A stretch of DNA of 64,000 nt from Dechloromonas denitrificans (lineage in GTDB: Bacteria; Pseudomonadota; Gammaproteobacteria; Burkholderiales; Rhodocyclaceae), in contig NZ_CP075185.1 of NCBI RefSeq assembly GCF_020510685.1, forward strand, positions 1 to 64,000, read 5' to 3'. Every line of letters starts with the position of its first letter. Positions within the stretch are counted from its first letter, which is position 1. Below the pieces are notes generated by a model that saw only the letters and a program-made list of their open reading frames with translations, searched no databases and was not told where the DNA came from. The position numbers and the translations under genes are program-made. Of this stretch, positions 50,812 through 63,493 are shown in pieces.

Positions 50812-51381
50812 TCAAAAGAGTTCGATATCGTCGCCTTTGTCTTTCATGTCGGCCATGAACTTGTCTACGGCCTCCTGCACCGGCATGCCTTGTATGACGG
50901 CATCGAACATCGCGATTTCCTCGCGGGTCGTGTATTTACCCCGGATTTTTTGCTGCAGGTCGACCCATTCGCCGGGATTGAACAGACGGCGGCTGTCGCC
51001 GACCAGATTGCTCAGGTCGCCAAGGCTGAGTCCGACATGGGCCAGACGCTGGACCAGTTTGTCGTAAAACTGAAAGGCGATGATGGCCTGGTTCACCATG
51101 CCTGCGACATGGTCGGAGACGCCGCTCAGGCTTTGTTTGGCGACGCCGACCTCGCCCTGGTCGGGCAGCGTCTGCACGGTGTCGGAAATCATCCGCATGT
51201 AGCCGGCCATGGTAGTGAAGGAGTCCGCCAGGACCTCGACCGAGGCGTTGCTGTCCTTCATCGCCGACTCGATCTGGACGGCGGCCAGTTCCAGCATCAG
51301 CACCGTTTCGCGGACCTGGCTCCAGCTCAGGTCGGGCTGGTGGGCGGTTGAACCGCGTGGCAGATTCTTCTCGTTCGTCAT
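50812..51381 (-). CDS. Helical protein of unknown function, possibly CheZ-like
   Basis: The 189 residues are almost entirely predicted helix, with long amphipathic stretches (QVRETVLMLELAAVQIESAM and SDTVQTLPDQGEVGVAKQSL). The segment AFQFYDKLVQRLAHVGLSLG loosely recalls the FQDxxxQR helix of CheZ phosphatases and related chemotaxis proteins, but the key Asp-Gln pair is not clear. No chemotaxis genes are in the window. I would not assign function. It diverges from the amidase gene. Confidence 0.6.
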   Translation of the reverse strand: MTNEKNLPRGSTAHQPDLSWSQVRETVLMLELAAVQIESAMKDSNASVEVLADSFTTMAGYMRMISDTVQTLPDQGEVGVAKQSLSGVSDHVAGMVNQAIIAFQFYDKLVQRLAHVGLSLGDLSNLVGDSRRLFNPGEWVDLQQKIRGKYTTREEIAMFDAVIQGMPVQEAVDKFMADMKDKGDDIELF

Positions 51382-51534
51382 TGCTATGCGCTTTCTGGCG
51401 GGGGAGCCAATCCATGGCGAAATCGGCTTGCCGTTTGCTCATGACAGGGTTGGCAGGCAACAGGCGGCAAGAAAGCGCGGGGAATATTGTCTGTCCGGAA
51501 GCAAATTATTTTAGATTGCCGCGATAATTTGCGC

Positions 51535-52248
51535 ATGACTTTCCTGCGCATTCTGCTTTTTATCCTCGCTTGGCTGTCTACCGCAGCGTTATCGGCAGCG
51601 CCGCTGGTCGCTGTCGATGTCGGACACGGCATCAAGGATAGTGGTGCGATCAGTGCGCGTGGCCGCCCCGAATTCGAGTTCAATCGGCAGCTCGCCGGGG
51701 TGCTGGCGAACGCCCTGATCGACCATGGGCTGGCGGTTCGCGAAATCAATTTTGCCGGCGATATCGGCAGCCTGGCCGAGCGTCCGCAGCAGGCGGTCGG
51801 CAGCGATTTCTTCATCGCCTTGCATCATGATTCGGTCAGCGAGCGTTACCTGCAGTTCTGGGAGTGGGATGGGCGCCAGGCGAGTTATACCGAGGTCAAG
51901 CGCGGCTTCGGCATTTTCGTCTCGGCGCAGAATCCCGATCTCGCCACCAGCCTGCGCTGTGCCTCGACCATTGGCGCCGTGCTGCGGCGGGCCGGCTTCA
52001 TCCCGACGCCCTGGCACAGCCGCAAGCATGTTCCGGCCGACGCCGAGAATGGCGTCTGGTATTACGACAATCTCGTCGTTCTCTACCGGACGACGCTGCC
52101 GGCCGTGCTTTTCGAGGCCGGGGTGATCAAGCATCGGGAAGAAGAACTGGAGCTGCTCGATCCGGAGCGTCAGGCCAGAATGGCCGATGCGCTGGCCACC
52201 GGCATCGCCGCCTGCCTGTACGTCAAAGAAATATCGGTTCCGGAGTAA
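51535..52248 (+). CDS. N-acetylmuramoyl-L-alanine amidase (Amidase_3)
   Basis: This zinc amidase cuts between MurNAc and L-Ala in peptidoglycan. The 237 residues have a signal peptide ([18 protein letters not shown]) and the metal motifs [14 protein letters not shown], the Glu-containing [13 protein letters not shown] region, FIALHHDS and [15 protein letters not shown] chose ATG 51535 because the signal peptide follows directly; a start at 51487 would add 16 unsupported residues. There is no AMIN domain or LysM. Its last 26 bases overlap the convergent murB gene. Confidence 0.92.
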   Translation: MTFLRILLFILAWLSTAALSAAPLVAVDVGHGIKDSGAISARGRPEFEFNRQLAGVLANALIDHGLAVREINFAGDIGSLAERPQQAVGSDFFIALHHDSVSERYLQFWEWDGRQASYTEVKRGFGIFVSAQNPDLATSLRCASTIGAVLRRAGFIPTPWHSRKHVPADAENGVWYYDNLVVLYRTTLPAVLFEAGVIKHREEELELLDPERQARMADALATGIAACLYVKEISVPE

Positions 52249-53236
52249 GCGCCACGCCGAAGCGCGCCTGGACGGCCGCCTGTACCGCGGCCATGGTGCG
52301 CAGGACATCGGCGCCGGTGGCGCCGCCGCGATTGACCAGAACCAGCGCCTGTTTTTCGTACATGCCGACCGGTCCGAGGTCTTTGCCTTTCCAGCCGGCC
52401 TGCTCGATCAGCCAGCCGGCGGCCAGCTTGACCCGGCCATCCGGCTGCGGATAGCGCGGCAGGCCGGGGTAATCGGCGGCGATCCGTTCGGCCAGGCTGG
52501 CCTCGACGACGGGATTGTGGAAAAAGCTGCCGGTGTTGGGAATCTGCGTCGGGTCGGGCAGCTTGCGCTGGCGCACGGCGATGATCGCGGCGGCGATGTC
52601 GAGTGGCGTCGGCCTGGCGACTTCCTGCGCCGCCAGTTGCTGCGTCACGTCGGCGTAGCGAATATTCGGCCGCCAGGCCTTCGGCAGACGGAAAACCACC
52701 GAAGTGATCGCCATCCGGCCGTTCAAATGCCAGCCTTGCTGCTTGAACAGGCTATCGCGGTAGGCGAAGCGGCAGGATTTACGGTCAAAACCGACGACAG
52801 CCTGTTTTTCAAAATCCCAGGCGGTCAGTGAATGGAAACACTCGCCGACTTCCAGCCCGTAGGCGCCGATATTCTGGATCGGCGCGGCCCCGACCGTGCC
52901 GGGAATCAGGCTGAGGTTCTCCAGTCCCGGCCAGCCTTGCGCCAGCGCCCATTGCACGAAGTCATGCCAGTTTTCGCCGGCGCCGGCTTCGATGTACCAA
53001 GCCTCGGCGTCTTCCGTTAGCAGCCGCTTGCCGGGGATCGCCATGTGCAGGATCAGACCGGGGAAATCGCCGGTTAACACCAGATTGCTGCCGCCACCGA
53101 GGATGAAACGCTTCTCGTTGGCCAGGTTGGCCGCGGTCAACTGCTCGGGGGTGGTAATTCGTTGGTAGCGGGCGGCCTGGCCGGGGAGGGCGAGGGTGTT
53201 GAAGGGGGTGAGGTCCACGTTTTGTTCGGGGGGCAT
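52223..53236 (-). CDS. murB: UDP-N-acetylenolpyruvoylglucosamine reductase
   Basis: MurB is the flavoenzyme that makes UDP-MurNAc. The 337 residues match the type I family, with the FAD segments [14 protein letters not shown] and [27 protein letters not shown] [19 protein letters not shown] (the conserved Tyr loop) and [13 protein letters not shown] with the active-site Ser. I chose ATG 53236 because the upstream extension to 53350 reads into the dispersed repeat and has no family similarity. It is convergent with the amidase. Confidence 0.95.
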   Translation of the reverse strand: MPPEQNVDLTPFNTLALPGQAARYQRITTPEQLTAANLANEKRFILGGGSNLVLTGDFPGLILHMAIPGKRLLTEDAEAWYIEAGAGENWHDFVQWALAQGWPGLENLSLIPGTVGAAPIQNIGAYGLEVGECFHSLTAWDFEKQAVVGFDRKSCRFAYRDSLFKQQGWHLNGRMAITSVVFRLPKAWRPNIRYADVTQQLAAQEVARPTPLDIAAAIIAVRQRKLPDPTQIPNTGSFFHNPVVEASLAERIAADYPGLPRYPQPDGRVKLAAGWLIEQAGWKGKDLGPVGMYEKQALVLVNRGGATGADVLRTMAAVQAAVQARFGVALTPEPIFL

Positions 53237-53288
53237 GGGGGCATTTTCGTCGATTTCGCGCTTGAATTGGGTGGCGTCGTTGATTTGC

Positions 53289-53525
53289 CGCTGTGTTCCG
53301 CCTTGGGGGCGGGCGTACTTTCTTTTGCTTCGCCAAAAGAAAGTAGCCAAAGAAAAGGCGACCCCTGGGTCGTCGCCGGGCTGCGCCCGGTCCCCTGTGC
53401 TACTCGTCTTGAGCGGGGGCTGCGGAACTCGGGCCTGCGGCCCTCAAACAGTCCTCGCCCTTATCCGCTCAAGCCTGCGTTGCTCGGCGACTCTCAAGGG
53501 GCTCGAACGGGTGTCACAGTGGTGA
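53289..53525. repeat. Dispersed intergenic repeat with perfect hairpin
   Basis: The block has TACTTTCTTTTG (53316-53327), a 6-base loop and CAAAAGAAAGTA (53334-53345), a perfect 12-bp inverted repeat. An AAAGAAAAGGCGACCC core and a GC-rich stretch with several short inverted repeats follow. From memory it resembles an element common in intergenic regions of beta- and gammaproteobacteria that is often mistaken for genes. The copy number in this genome cannot be seen, as only this copy is in the window. The 53237-53584 gap holds this and nothing else I can name. Confidence 0.55.
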
Positions 53526-53611
53526 AGAGTGCCTCAGTTTGGCCACGAGCAGTATTCCGGTATCCGATATGATTATCCGTTCCATTGTTCACGAATGTTT
53601 CGGATTTATTC

Positions 53612-54049
53612 ATGCCGTACATCGCGCCTGACATTGCATCTAAAACTCTTGAGGCAAAAGCTTTAGCCCGACGCAATCGCACGAAGCGAAACGTGATTCT
53701 TTTGATTGGATATTTGTTCGGGATAAGCATTGCAGTCATCTGGGATTTAGTTGCACCAAACTCGTCGCCCAAATCTGCAACTAAAGTTTATTTAGGAATG
53801 ATGGTTGGCCCCGGTGCTGCCTTTTTATTTCTACGGGTATTTGAGAGTCGATATATCGCACCACAGGCTCGGTGTCCAAAATGCAGCTATAACTGGGAAA
53901 TCAAGGAGGGGCGTGGAGTTTCGCTAGACGCACACATGGAGTGCTGGCATCAATGTCCTGGATGCGGCTTGCTTATGGGAGATGATGTTCTCAAACTCGC
54001 CTTAACCCCATCGAGTTTTGAAGCTATCGTCGGGAAGTCAAAGTATTGA
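53612..54049 (+). CDS. Orphan membrane protein with zinc ribbon
   Basis: The family is not recognised. From ATG 53612 it is 145 residues; a TTG at 53585 would add nine. Two membrane helices lie near 26-46 and 62-82, followed by a zinc-ribbon-like segment with CPKC at the start and CWHQCPGCG near its end (about 96-130). No ribosome-binding site is evident. Its base composition is clearly AT-richer than murB or metH, and it lies just beyond the dispersed repeat, so it may have been acquired with it. Confidence 0.6.
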   Translation: MPYIAPDIASKTLEAKALARRNRTKRNVILLIGYLFGISIAVIWDLVAPNSSPKSATKVYLGMMVGPGAAFLFLRVFESRYIAPQARCPKCSYNWEIKEGRGVSLDAHMECWHQCPGCGLLMGDDVLKLALTPSSFEAIVGKSKY

Positions 54050-54173
54050 AGTCAGCCTTGAGCACGTCGGAGCCATTCGGTACAGCTACACAGCAAAAAA
54101 CTGAGACGCCTCGCAGGGCGGAAAGCGGCGGTCGATCAGGTGACCAAATCAACCGCCGCGTGGTGCCGAAAAA

Positions 54174-57839
<3,666 letters not shown>

Positions 57840-57907
57840 GATCACCTCGGCAAAGCGGAAACACACCGGGGACGCCGCAAAAACGAACGGCGCCACAAAC
57901 CGGTTTC

Positions 57908-57976
57908 GGGTTTGCGAGCGCCGTTGATCATTGCCGAGCCTGGCCCCTGAAAGGGTCGCAGCGCTCCTCGGCAGAA
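57908..57976 (-). promoter_or_regulatory. S-adenosylhomocysteine (SAH) riboswitch upstream of metH
   Basis: Read on the minus strand, this leader has the conserved SAH motif GCCGAGGAGCGCTGC (57972 downward), then GCCAGGCTCGGC and AACGGCGCTC. GCCGAG (57967-57972) pairs with CTCGGC (57933-57938), while GAGCGC pairs with GCGCTC (57916-57921), giving the expected pseudoknot; GACCC/GGGG(CC) makes the variable stem. It is known upstream of metH and ahcY in beta- and gammaproteobacteria and turns genes on when SAH accumulates. It ends about 70 bases before the metH start. Confidence 0.9.
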
Positions 57977-58024
57977 GGCGTAGTTTACTGTCCGCCGTCC
58001 GGGCTGCCAAGTGCCTTGATTTAT

Positions 58025-58519
58025 TTAGCCTTTCATCGCCATGCGTTTAGAGGTCTTCTTGACGCCGCCGTGGCCGGTGTCGAAATGCACCATGAAGTAG
58101 GTTTCCTCGCTGGGCGGCATGCCTTCGACCCGCCATTCCCAGATTTCTTCCTTCAGATTGTCGAAAACCACCTTCGACGCCGGGGCGCCGAGCAGGCGGC
58201 GGACATCATCCTTGGCCATGCCGTCGCGTACCCGGGCATAGTTGGCCTCGGTCAGCACCTGTTCCATCTTGCTGACAACCTGTTGGCGGTCGAAGCTGAT
58301 CATGTAGCAATGCACGCCCATCGGCTGCCGGCTGTATTCCCAGGTCGCCGTGCCATCGTCATTCCAGTGCTCGAAGCCCGGTTCGCCCATGCGGCTGCGC
58401 ACCTCGGCGGCGGTGGTCTGGCCGGGTTTGATCTGCGGCAGATTGACGATATCGCAGGCCGGCAGCAGGGCGGCGCCAAGGGCCGCGGCGGCCGTGGTGA
58501 TCCAGGCGGACAGTTTCAT
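58025..58519 (-). CDS. BamE/SmpA-like lipoprotein
   Basis: The 164-residue protein has a lipoprotein signal ([20 protein letters not shown], lipid Cys in LLPAC). The SmpA/BamE-like motif [21 protein letters not shown] follows, and a second repeat-like [13 protein letters not shown]. BamE assists outer-membrane protein assembly, but bamE paralogues are common, so this may not be the BAM subunit. I chose ATG 58519 because of the signal peptide. It lies upstream of metH on the same strand, but the riboswitch sits in the gap. Confidence 0.82.
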   Translation of the reverse strand: MKLSAWITTAAAALGAALLPACDIVNLPQIKPGQTTAAEVRSRMGEPGFEHWNDDGTATWEYSRQPMGVHCYMISFDRQQVVSKMEQVLTEANYARVRDGMAKDDVRRLLGAPASKVVFDNLKEEIWEWRVEGMPPSEETYFMVHFDTGHGGVKKTSKRMAMKG

Positions 58520-58649
58520 GAAGGCTCCGGTTTGGCGGGGAGGGGAATACTGTAATGCGGCAAGCGGGGCGATTGTCAAAACCTCGATGGTTTCCGTTTC
58601 CGCTGCCTTGCTTTCATAATATCGGCCGTTCCTTATTTTCGGAAAAACC

Positions 58650-59042
58650 ATGCAGCAACTTGATCCCTGTGCCGCCCATGCCCTGTTGCAGCAGCGGCCG
58701 GAGGCGATACTCGTCGATTGTCGGACGGAAATCGAGCACATGTACGTCGGCCATCCGGTCGGGGCCGAGCATGTCGCCTGGCAGGAGGCGCCGGATTGGG
58801 ATATCGACCCGGAATTTGCCGACAAGGTGAAACGCCTGGTCAAGGGCGATCTGAACCGGCCGGTGTTGTTGATCTGCCGCAGCGGCCACCGCTCGGTCTA
58901 TGCCGGCGAAGCGCTGGAAGCCGCCGGTTTTGCGACGGTGATCAACGTGCTGGAAGGTTTCGAGGGGCCGCTCGATGAGAATTTTCATCGCGGGACGCTG
59001 GGCGGCTGGCGCCACCGCGGCTTACCCTGGCAGCAATCGTGA
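58650..59042 (+). CDS. Rhodanese-domain protein
   Basis: A single-domain rhodanese (sulfurtransferase) of 130 residues. It has an active-site loop CRSGHRS with Cys76, AILVDCRTEIEHMYVGHPVGAEHVAW upstream and NVLEGFEGPLDE near the end. The loop matches thiosulfate or persulfide transferases. It starts 130 bp from the divergent lipoprotein gene and overlaps the end of the convergent MFS gene by 21 bp. Confidence 0.9.
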   Translation: MQQLDPCAAHALLQQRPEAILVDCRTEIEHMYVGHPVGAEHVAWQEAPDWDIDPEFADKVKRLVKGDLNRPVLLICRSGHRSVYAGEALEAAGFATVINVLEGFEGPLDENFHRGTLGGWRHRGLPWQQS

Positions 59043-60227
59043 GCGCTGGTGGGCCAGGGCGGCGATGCCGCCGAGCAGCATTAGGCCGGCCATGCCGAAG
59101 GCTAGGTTGAGCGTCGATGCCCACAAGGCCGGGGCGATCAGCCCCGCCGCCAGGCTGTTGAAGCTCGACTGGAAAAATGTTTGGCAGGAGGCGGCCAGAC
59201 CGCGCTGTTCCGGGAAGGGGTCGAGTGCCATGATGGTCAGGCAGGGCATCGCCAGCGCCATGCCGGTGGTGTAGACGAAGAGCGGCAGGACGCTCCATGG
59301 CAAGGCTGGCGGCAGCGTCAGGTTGAGGCCGAGGTTGATGCTGACGGCGACGATCATGACGCCGTAGCCCAGCGCGATGGTCTGGCTCAACGAGCGTTTT
59401 CCGGCCAGCCGGCCGGACAGCCAGGAGCCGGTCATCAGGCCCCCCATGGCCGGCCCGAACAGCCAGAGAAAGCCGGTTTCCGGGAGGCCGAGATGGGTCA
59501 TCAGAAACACCGGGGCGGACAGCACGTAGATGAAGAATCCGGCAAAGTTCAGCGACAGCGCGGCGCAGGCGAACAGGAAGGCGGGCGAGGTCATGACCTT
59601 CCAGTAGGTGCGGCCGAGGTAGGCCGGTTGCAGCGACTGGCGCTTTTCCGGCGGCAGGGTTTCCGGCAGCAGTTTCCAGCAGGCCAGCCAGAGCGCGGCG
59701 GTCGCCAGCACCAGAAAGGCGAAAACCGAGCGCCAGCCGAAGAAAGTCTGCAGCCAGCCGCCGATGACCGGCGCGATGGCCGGGGCCAGCGCGAACATCA
59801 TGGTGATCTGCGACATCAGGCGCTGGGCCGAGGCTCCGTCGTACAGGTCGCGAACGATCGCCCGGCTGATGACGATCCCGGCGCCGGCAGTGATCCCCTG
59901 CATGGCGCGCCAGAACCACAGTTGCTCGATGCGCGTGGCGAAGGCGCAGCCGGCCGAGGCCAGCGCGAACAGACCGAGGGCGATCAGGATGACGCGGCGG
60001 CGGCCGAAACGATCGGAAATCGCGCCATGCCACAGGGTCATCACGGCAAAGGCGAGCAGGTAGGCCGACAGCGTCTGCTGCACCTCGATCTGACTGGCTC
60101 CCAGTTTGTTGGCGATGTCGTGGAAGGAGGGCAGATAGGCATCGATCGAAAACGGCCCAAGGGCCGACAGGGCTGCCAGAAGCAGCGCAATGCCGCGCGT
60201 GCTGGCCCGGCTTTCCCGTTCAGCCAC
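59022..60227 (-). CDS. Bcr/CflA-type drug-resistance MFS transporter
   Basis: The 401 residues have about 12 membrane helices. The Bcr/CflA signature includes SALGPFSIDAYLPSFHDIANKL, LWHGAISDRFGRRRVILIAL and AGAGIVISRAIVRDLYDG. I chose GTG 60227 because it overlaps the comM stop by 8 bp (CGTGGCTGA), which suggests coupling; an ATG at 60302 would add 25 Pro/Ala-rich residues read from comM. It is last in the order ubiK, comM, MFS. Confidence 0.88.
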   Translation of the reverse strand: MAERESRASTRGIALLLAALSALGPFSIDAYLPSFHDIANKLGASQIEVQQTLSAYLLAFAVMTLWHGAISDRFGRRRVILIALGLFALASAGCAFATRIEQLWFWRAMQGITAGAGIVISRAIVRDLYDGASAQRLMSQITMMFALAPAIAPVIGGWLQTFFGWRSVFAFLVLATAALWLACWKLLPETLPPEKRQSLQPAYLGRTYWKVMTSPAFLFACAALSLNFAGFFIYVLSAPVFLMTHLGLPETGFLWLFGPAMGGLMTGSWLSGRLAGKRSLSQTIALGYGVMIVAVSINLGLNLTLPPALPWSVLPLFVYTTGMALAMPCLTIMALDPFPEQRGLAASCQTFFQSSFNSLAAGLIAPALWASTLNLAFGMAGLMLLGGIAALAHQRSRLLPG

Positions 60228-61713
60228 GGGCAAACCGGCGATACTGGATGGCTTCGCCGATGTGGGCGGCGCGGATGGCGTCGCTGCCGGCCAGGTCGGC
60301 AATGGTCCGGGCGACCTTGAGTATCCGGTGCCAGGCCCGGGCCGACAGGTCGAGCTGGGTCGTCGCCTGCTTGAGCAGCTTGCACCCGGCTTCGTCCGGC
60401 TCGCAGTGGATATCGACTTCGCCGGCGTTCAGTCGGGCATTGACCTTGTTCTGGCGTGCCATCTGGCGAGCCAGTGCCGTTTCGACGCGGGCCCGGACGG
60501 TCGCCGAGCTTTCGCCATCGGCCTTGCCGGTCAGCGCCTCGGCCGGCAGGGCCGGTACTTCGAGGAGCAGGTCGATACGGTCGAGGAAAGGTCCGGACAG
60601 CTTGCCGCGGTAGCGGGCGATCTGATCCGGTGTACACCGGCATTTCCCGTTACCGTGACTGAGAAAGCCACAGGGGCAGGGATTCATCGCCGCGACCAGT
60701 TGGAACTCGGCGGGAAACTCGGCCTGGCGGGCGGCGCGGGCGATGTGGATACGCCCGGTTTCGAGGGGCTCGCGCAGGGTTTCCAGGACTTTCCGGTCGA
60801 ACTCCGTCAGCTCGTCGAGGAACAGAACGCCTTGATGCGCCAGGCTGATTTCGCCCGGGCGTGGTGGATTACCACCGCCCACCAAGGCGACGGCCGACGC
60901 GGTGTGGTGCGGCTGGCGATAGGGGCGAACGCCGAATGCTGCCGGCCGGAACTGGCCGACCAGCGACAGGACCGCCGCCGATTCCTTGGCTGCTGCCGGG
61001 TGCAACGCCGGCATCAGGCCCGGCAGGCGAGCCGCCAGCATCGACTTGCCGGAGCCCGGCGGGCCGACCATCAGCAGCGAATGATTGCCGGCTGCGGCAA
61101 TTTCCAGAGCCCGCTTGGCTTGGGCCTGGCCGCGCACTTCAGTCAGGTCGGGGAAAACCGGCAGGTTTTCGCCGGCTTCCGCAACGGCGGTTGGCAGCAG
61201 GGCCTGCCCCGACAGATGGGCGCAGACGGCGAGCAGCGAGGTGGCCGAAAGGATCTCGCCGGCGCCGGTCAAGGCGGCTTCCCGGGCGCTCGCTTCGGGC
61301 AGGATGAAAGCCTTGCCGTTGCCGGCGGTTTGCAGGGCCATGGCCAGCGCCCCGCGGATCGGCCGCAATTCGCCGGAGAGCGAAAGCTCACCGGCAAACT
61401 CGTAGTCGGCCAGCGCTTTGCCGGACGTCTGGTTGCTGGCCGCCAGAATGCCGATGGCGATCGGCAGGTCGAAGCGGCCGGATTCCTTGGGCAGGTCGGC
61501 GGGCGCCAGATTGACGGTGATCCGCTTGCTGGGGAATTCAAAACCGGAATTGACGATGGCGGCCCGCACCCGGTCGCGTGCTTCCTTGACCTCGGTGTCG
61601 GGCAGGCCGACCAGCGTAAAACTCGGCAGGCCACTGGCGAGATGCACTTCGACCGTGACCGGCTGCGCATTCAGGCCGTCCAGCCCGCGGCTGTGAGCAA
61701 TGGCCAGCGCCAT
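60220..61713 (-). CDS. comM: ComM / YifB-type Mg-chelatase-like AAA+ ATPase
   Basis: ComM is a hexameric helicase that promotes branch migration during natural transformation. The 497 residues begin with an N-terminal Lon-like fold (VEVHLASGLPSFTLVGLPDT), then the AAA+ core with GPPGSGKSMLAARLPGLM, HQGVLFLDELTEFDRKVLE and a C-terminal Mg-chelatase-like domain (ARAWHRILKVARTIADLAGS). It follows ubiK by 6 bp. With dprA it supports competence in this organism. Confidence 0.95.
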   Translation of the reverse strand: MALAIAHSRGLDGLNAQPVTVEVHLASGLPSFTLVGLPDTEVKEARDRVRAAIVNSGFEFPSKRITVNLAPADLPKESGRFDLPIAIGILAASNQTSGKALADYEFAGELSLSGELRPIRGALAMALQTAGNGKAFILPEASAREAALTGAGEILSATSLLAVCAHLSGQALLPTAVAEAGENLPVFPDLTEVRGQAQAKRALEIAAAGNHSLLMVGPPGSGKSMLAARLPGLMPALHPAAAKESAAVLSLVGQFRPAAFGVRPYRQPHHTASAVALVGGGNPPRPGEISLAHQGVLFLDELTEFDRKVLETLREPLETGRIHIARAARQAEFPAEFQLVAAMNPCPCGFLSHGNGKCRCTPDQIARYRGKLSGPFLDRIDLLLEVPALPAEALTGKADGESSATVRARVETALARQMARQNKVNARLNAGEVDIHCEPDEAGCKLLKQATTQLDLSARAWHRILKVARTIADLAGSDAIRAAHIGEAIQYRRFARG

Positions 61714-61719
61714 GCTGGA

Positions 61720-61962
61720 TTACTGGCCCGCGCGGGCTTTTTCCAGCGCGTCGACGCGGGCTTCCAGATCCTTGAGTTTCGCCCGGGTACGGGCGAGAAC
61801 TTCGGCCTGCACGTCGAATTCCTCACGGGTTACCAGATCGAGCTTGGCAAATACGCCGCTCATCATGGCCTTGGCATTCTTTTCAATGTCCTTGGCCGGT
61901 GAATTGGCCAGCAGCGCGCTCATTTTGGCGCCGAAATCTTCCAGGATTTTTGGGTCGAGCAT
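61720..61962 (-). CDS. ubiK: Ubiquinone biosynthesis accessory factor UbiK (BMFP family)
   Basis: This small coiled-coil protein (80 residues) binds UbiJ and supports ubiquinone biosynthesis under oxygen. The family features are an N-terminal amphipathic helix LDPKILEDFGAKMSALLA and a C-terminal coiled coil FDVQAEVLARTRAKLKDLEA. It is upstream of comM, a frequent betaproteobacterial pair, and diverges from the torF-glnK-amtB promoter region. Confidence 0.9.
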   Translation of the reverse strand: MLDPKILEDFGAKMSALLANSPAKDIEKNAKAMMSGVFAKLDLVTREEFDVQAEVLARTRAKLKDLEARVDALEKARAGQ

Positions 61963-62021
61963 GGTGTTCCTCCGAGATGCGACACTGTAACACAGGGTCC
62001 AAACCGGCCCTTTTCAAGCAT

Positions 62022-62038
62022 TGCTCGTGCGTGGTGCG
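62022..62038. promoter_or_regulatory. NtrC-like binding site, distal
   Basis: TGCTCGTGCGTGGTGCG fits the NtrC half-site layout GCAC-N7-GTGC with one mismatch (GCTC). Its centre is 31 bp upstream of the proximal site, three DNA turns, and about 129 bp upstream of the predicted start. Confidence 0.6.
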
Positions 62039-62052
62039 TGACGATCTGTAAC

Positions 62053-62069
62053 CGCACGATTTTGGTGCG
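62053..62069. promoter_or_regulatory. NtrC-like binding site, proximal
   Basis: CGCACGATTTTGGTGCG matches GCAC-N7-GTGC exactly and is a near-palindrome like the classical TGCACCATATTGGTGCA. It lies about 98 bp upstream of the predicted sigma-54 start. Confidence 0.75.
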
Positions 62070-62132
62070 TAAAGCTGGCGCAGCATCTACAGTAACAAGG
62101 CAAAACATATGATTTCAATCAAAAATTCCATC

Positions 62133-62148
62133 TGGCACGCCTTCTGCT
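62133..62148 (+). promoter_or_regulatory. Sigma-54 promoter for torF-glnK-amtB
   Basis: TGGCACGCCTTCTGCT has the invariant GG-N10-GC spacing of -24/-12 promoters (GG at 62134-62135, GC at 62146-62147) and one mismatch to the TTGC box. Two NtrC-like sites upstream make this a nitrogen-starvation promoter. The start is predicted near 62159. Confidence 0.82.
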
Positions 62149-62205
62149 ATTGCTGTCCTGCACAAATTAAGTTTTGCATTTGACCCGTTCTACAGGAGAT
62201 AAACC

Positions 62206-63063
62206 ATGAAGAAATCCATTATTGCCCTGGCTCTGTTTGGCGCCTTTGCTGTTCCGGCTTTTGCCCAGACCGCCGCTCCCGCCGCCGAGGCCGAAGCCAG
62301 CCCGCATACCCTGACCGCCAACGTCGGTGTGTTCTCCAGCTACCGTTTCCGTGGCATCGATCAAACCTTCGGCAAGCCGGCTGTGCAAGGTGGCTTTGAT
62401 TACTCGCACTCCAGCGGCTTCTATGCCGGTAACTGGAACTCCAACGTTTCTTCCGGCGCCGGTTTCCCGGAAGGCAACATTGAAATGGACTTCTACGGTG
62501 GCTACAAGTTCGCCGTCGGTGACTTCGGGATCGACGTTGGCGGCCTGTACTACTACTACCCGGGCTCAAACGCTTCGCCGCTTTCCCGTACCAATTCGAA
62601 GAATCCGGGCAAGACCGTCAACGGCACCGTCGACAATGGCGAGATCTATGTCGGTTTGAGCTGGAAGTTCCTCTCCCTCAAGTACTCCTACGCCGTCACC
62701 GACTATTTCTCTCTGCCCGACTCGAGCGGCACCAGCTACCTCGATTTCGGCGCCAACTATGATCTGGGCGGCGGCTGGGGTGTCAACGGCCACGTTGGTC
62801 ATCTGTTCGCCAAGGACTATCGCTACTCGGGCACCACCGGGTCCGACAAGATCGATTACACCGACTGGAAGGTTGGCGTGACCAAGGACTTCAGCGGCTG
62901 GGTGGTTGGCGCTTCGTACGTCGGTACCAGCGCCAAGGGCGATTGCGGATCGGCTGAGTTCTACTGCTTCTCGAACTCGCTGAATGCCAATGGCACCCTC
63001 GGCAGCAAGTCCAAGGATGCCGGTCGTGGCATCGCCGTCCTCTCGGTTTCCCGCTCTTTCTAA
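62206..63063 (+). CDS. torF: TorF-family putative porin
   Basis: This outer-membrane beta-barrel protein has 285 residues. It has a signal peptide (KKSIIALALFGAFAVPAFAQ), an Ala/Glu-rich linker and the family pattern NVGVFSSYRFRGIDQTFGKPAVQGGFDYSHSSGFYAGNW. It ends in an aromatic C-terminus (VLSVSRSF), as needed for barrel insertion. It is first behind the sigma-54/NtrC promoter and precedes glnK-amtB, so it may help ammonium or small nitrogen compounds cross the outer membrane; that role is inferred. Confidence 0.88.
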   Translation: MKKSIIALALFGAFAVPAFAQTAAPAAEAEASPHTLTANVGVFSSYRFRGIDQTFGKPAVQGGFDYSHSSGFYAGNWNSNVSSGAGFPEGNIEMDFYGGYKFAVGDFGIDVGGLYYYYPGSNASPLSRTNSKNPGKTVNGTVDNGEIYVGLSWKFLSLKYSYAVTDYFSLPDSSGTSYLDFGANYDLGGGWGVNGHVGHLFAKDYRYSGTTGSDKIDYTDWKVGVTKDFSGWVVGASYVGTSAKGDCGSAEFYCFSNSLNANGTLGSKSKDAGRGIAVLSVSRSF

Positions 63064-63073
63064 GCACTTTACC

Positions 63074-63111
63074 TTCCCCCGCCGGTGTCCCGGCCGGTGC
63101 CAGCGGGGGAA
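63074..63111 (+). terminator. Hairpin between torF and glnK
   Basis: TTCCCCCGC (63074-63082) pairs with GCGGGGGAA (63103-63111), and inner GCCGG/CCGGC pairing is possible. There is no T-run, so it may be a partial terminator or an RNA-processing/stability element that uncouples porin and glnK levels. Confidence 0.45.
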
Positions 63112-63132
63112 CCAAAAATTTCAATCTTGTGA

Positions 63133-63483
<351 letters not shown>

Positions 63484-63493
63484 GGAGCGCACC

